A DNA stretch of 64,000 bases from Clusia tigrina (Eukaryota; Arthropoda; Insecta; Diptera; Clusiidae). A program made the translations under genes and the position numbers. This document shows, one piece after another, positions 63,474-64,000 of the stretch. Below the pieces are notes generated by a model. That model saw only the letters and a program-made list of their open reading frames with translations. It was not told the DNA's origin and did not search any database. The stretch spans positions 1,777,501 through 1,841,500 of the forward strand of contig OV050031.1 of the NCBI GenBank assembly GCA_920105625.2, in the 5' to 3' direction. Numbering within the stretch: the stretch's first letter is position 1; every line of letters begins with the position of its first letter.

Positions 63474-63701
63474 CACCAAATATTTGTAAGCGTAGGAAAT
63501 ATCCTGGTTAAGTTGAGGAATGCAGAGGAGCACCAAATATTTGTAAGCGTAGTAAATATCCTGGTTAAGTTGAGGAATGCAGAGGAGCACCAAATATTTG
63601 TAAGCGTAGTTAATATCCTAGTTAAGTTGAGGAATGCAGAGGAGCACCAAATATTTGTAAGCGTAGTAAATATTCTGGTTAAGTTGAGGAATGCAGAGGA
63701 G
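63474..63701 (+). repeat. 57-bp minisatellite in svp intron 1, four copies
   Basis: Units start caccaaatatttgtaagcgt at 63474, 63531, 63588 and 63645, with exact 57-bp spacing, and end ttgaggaatgcagaggag. Copies differ at only a few positions. 57 is a multiple of three, so long open frames with a 19-residue period arise on both strands; they are not protein evidence. The array starts 8 bases after the exon end. Each unit contains ttgtaagcg, which looks like a weak donor. Confidence 0.95.
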
Positions 63702-64000
63702 CAGTAATTTTGTAGGCCATGGAAACACGACGTGTTGATATGATTACCATCAACATTTAAAATTATAGGAAAATAATGCTACAAGGTGAAGTTAGGTAGT
63801 ATTATCCTCATGTCCCTCTGTCAGCCGTCATAGTTGTACTGTCAAAAGTGACCTTGTTAATTCTAAATAATAAATGCAACCAAAGAAAGTTGAGGTTAGT
63901 TGGGCAAACAAATCTGCATTGGAACTATGAAAGATAATCTGACCTCTTCATTGTCAACTGGACACTATAATATTATTTTGTCATGTTCCAAACCTTGTCT
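63702..64000 (+). other. svp: svp intron, remaining sequence
   Basis: Intronic by position. AT-rich, with no exon, acceptor of note or repeat recognised up to the window edge. Confidence 0.7.

Noticed and set aside
63478..63707. Repeat protein with 19-residue units in svp intron 1
   Set aside because: Open frames on both strands follow from the 57-bp period being a multiple of three; no start context or splice link.

Overview
The window is nuclear DNA from a higher fly, most likely a true fruit fly (Tephritidae). It is AT-rich, loaded with microsatellites and decayed retrotransposons, and almost free of genes. The one confident host gene is at the right edge. It is the first coding exon of seven-up (svp), the insect COUP-TF nuclear receptor, on the + strand (62835-63465). 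It begins with the [21 protein letters not shown]-terminus, runs through a Ser/Gly/Thr-rich linker, and stops at a canonical splice donor inside the first zinc finger. About 240 bases of the following intron are a 57-bp minisatellite.

Layout. 1-5.4 kb: intergenic, with a LINE 3' scrap at the very edge. 5.4-6.4 kb: a 13-copy 73-bp minisatellite. 10.8-12.5 kb: two LINE 3' ends with TACC-type tails facing each other. 16.6-17.1 kb: an internally deleted mariner. 19.0, 23.9, 25.8 and 34.8 kb: copies of a tRNA-derived SINE, some with a TTA tail. 24.3-25.0 kb: a LINE 3' end with a duplicated tail. 30.0-36.6 kb: a nest of transposons. It holds a jockey-like LINE with an almost complete late gag and an endonuclease deleted at one catalytic motif, an RNase H-region LINE fragment, and two copies of a ~0.8 kb duplicated segment, one with a perfect 38-bp inverted repeat. 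38.7-40.06 kb: a satellite-like array with higher-order structure. 42.9-43.7 and 53.9-54.4 kb: two C-terminal fragments of one LINE reverse transcriptase family. 46.0-47.4 kb: a very degenerate LINE with gag knuckles and the start of a reverse transcriptase. 49.6-50.1, 55.3-55.4 and 60.25-60.6 kb: further tandem repeats.

A gene-poor stretch of over 60 kb before a developmental transcription factor is what one expects around svp, so distal enhancers or non-coding 5' exons may lie here; sequence reading alone does not locate them. I did not find a new multi-gene system. The strongest unexplained signal is an octamer, TACGAGTA/TACTCGTA, that I counted about 30 times between 0.9 and 51.3 kb against roughly 2-3 expected. 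Next come the higher-order array at 39 kb, the minisatellite against the svp splice donor, and the 38-bp foldback at 30.1 kb. Nearly all open frames elsewhere look like chance or repeat artefacts.
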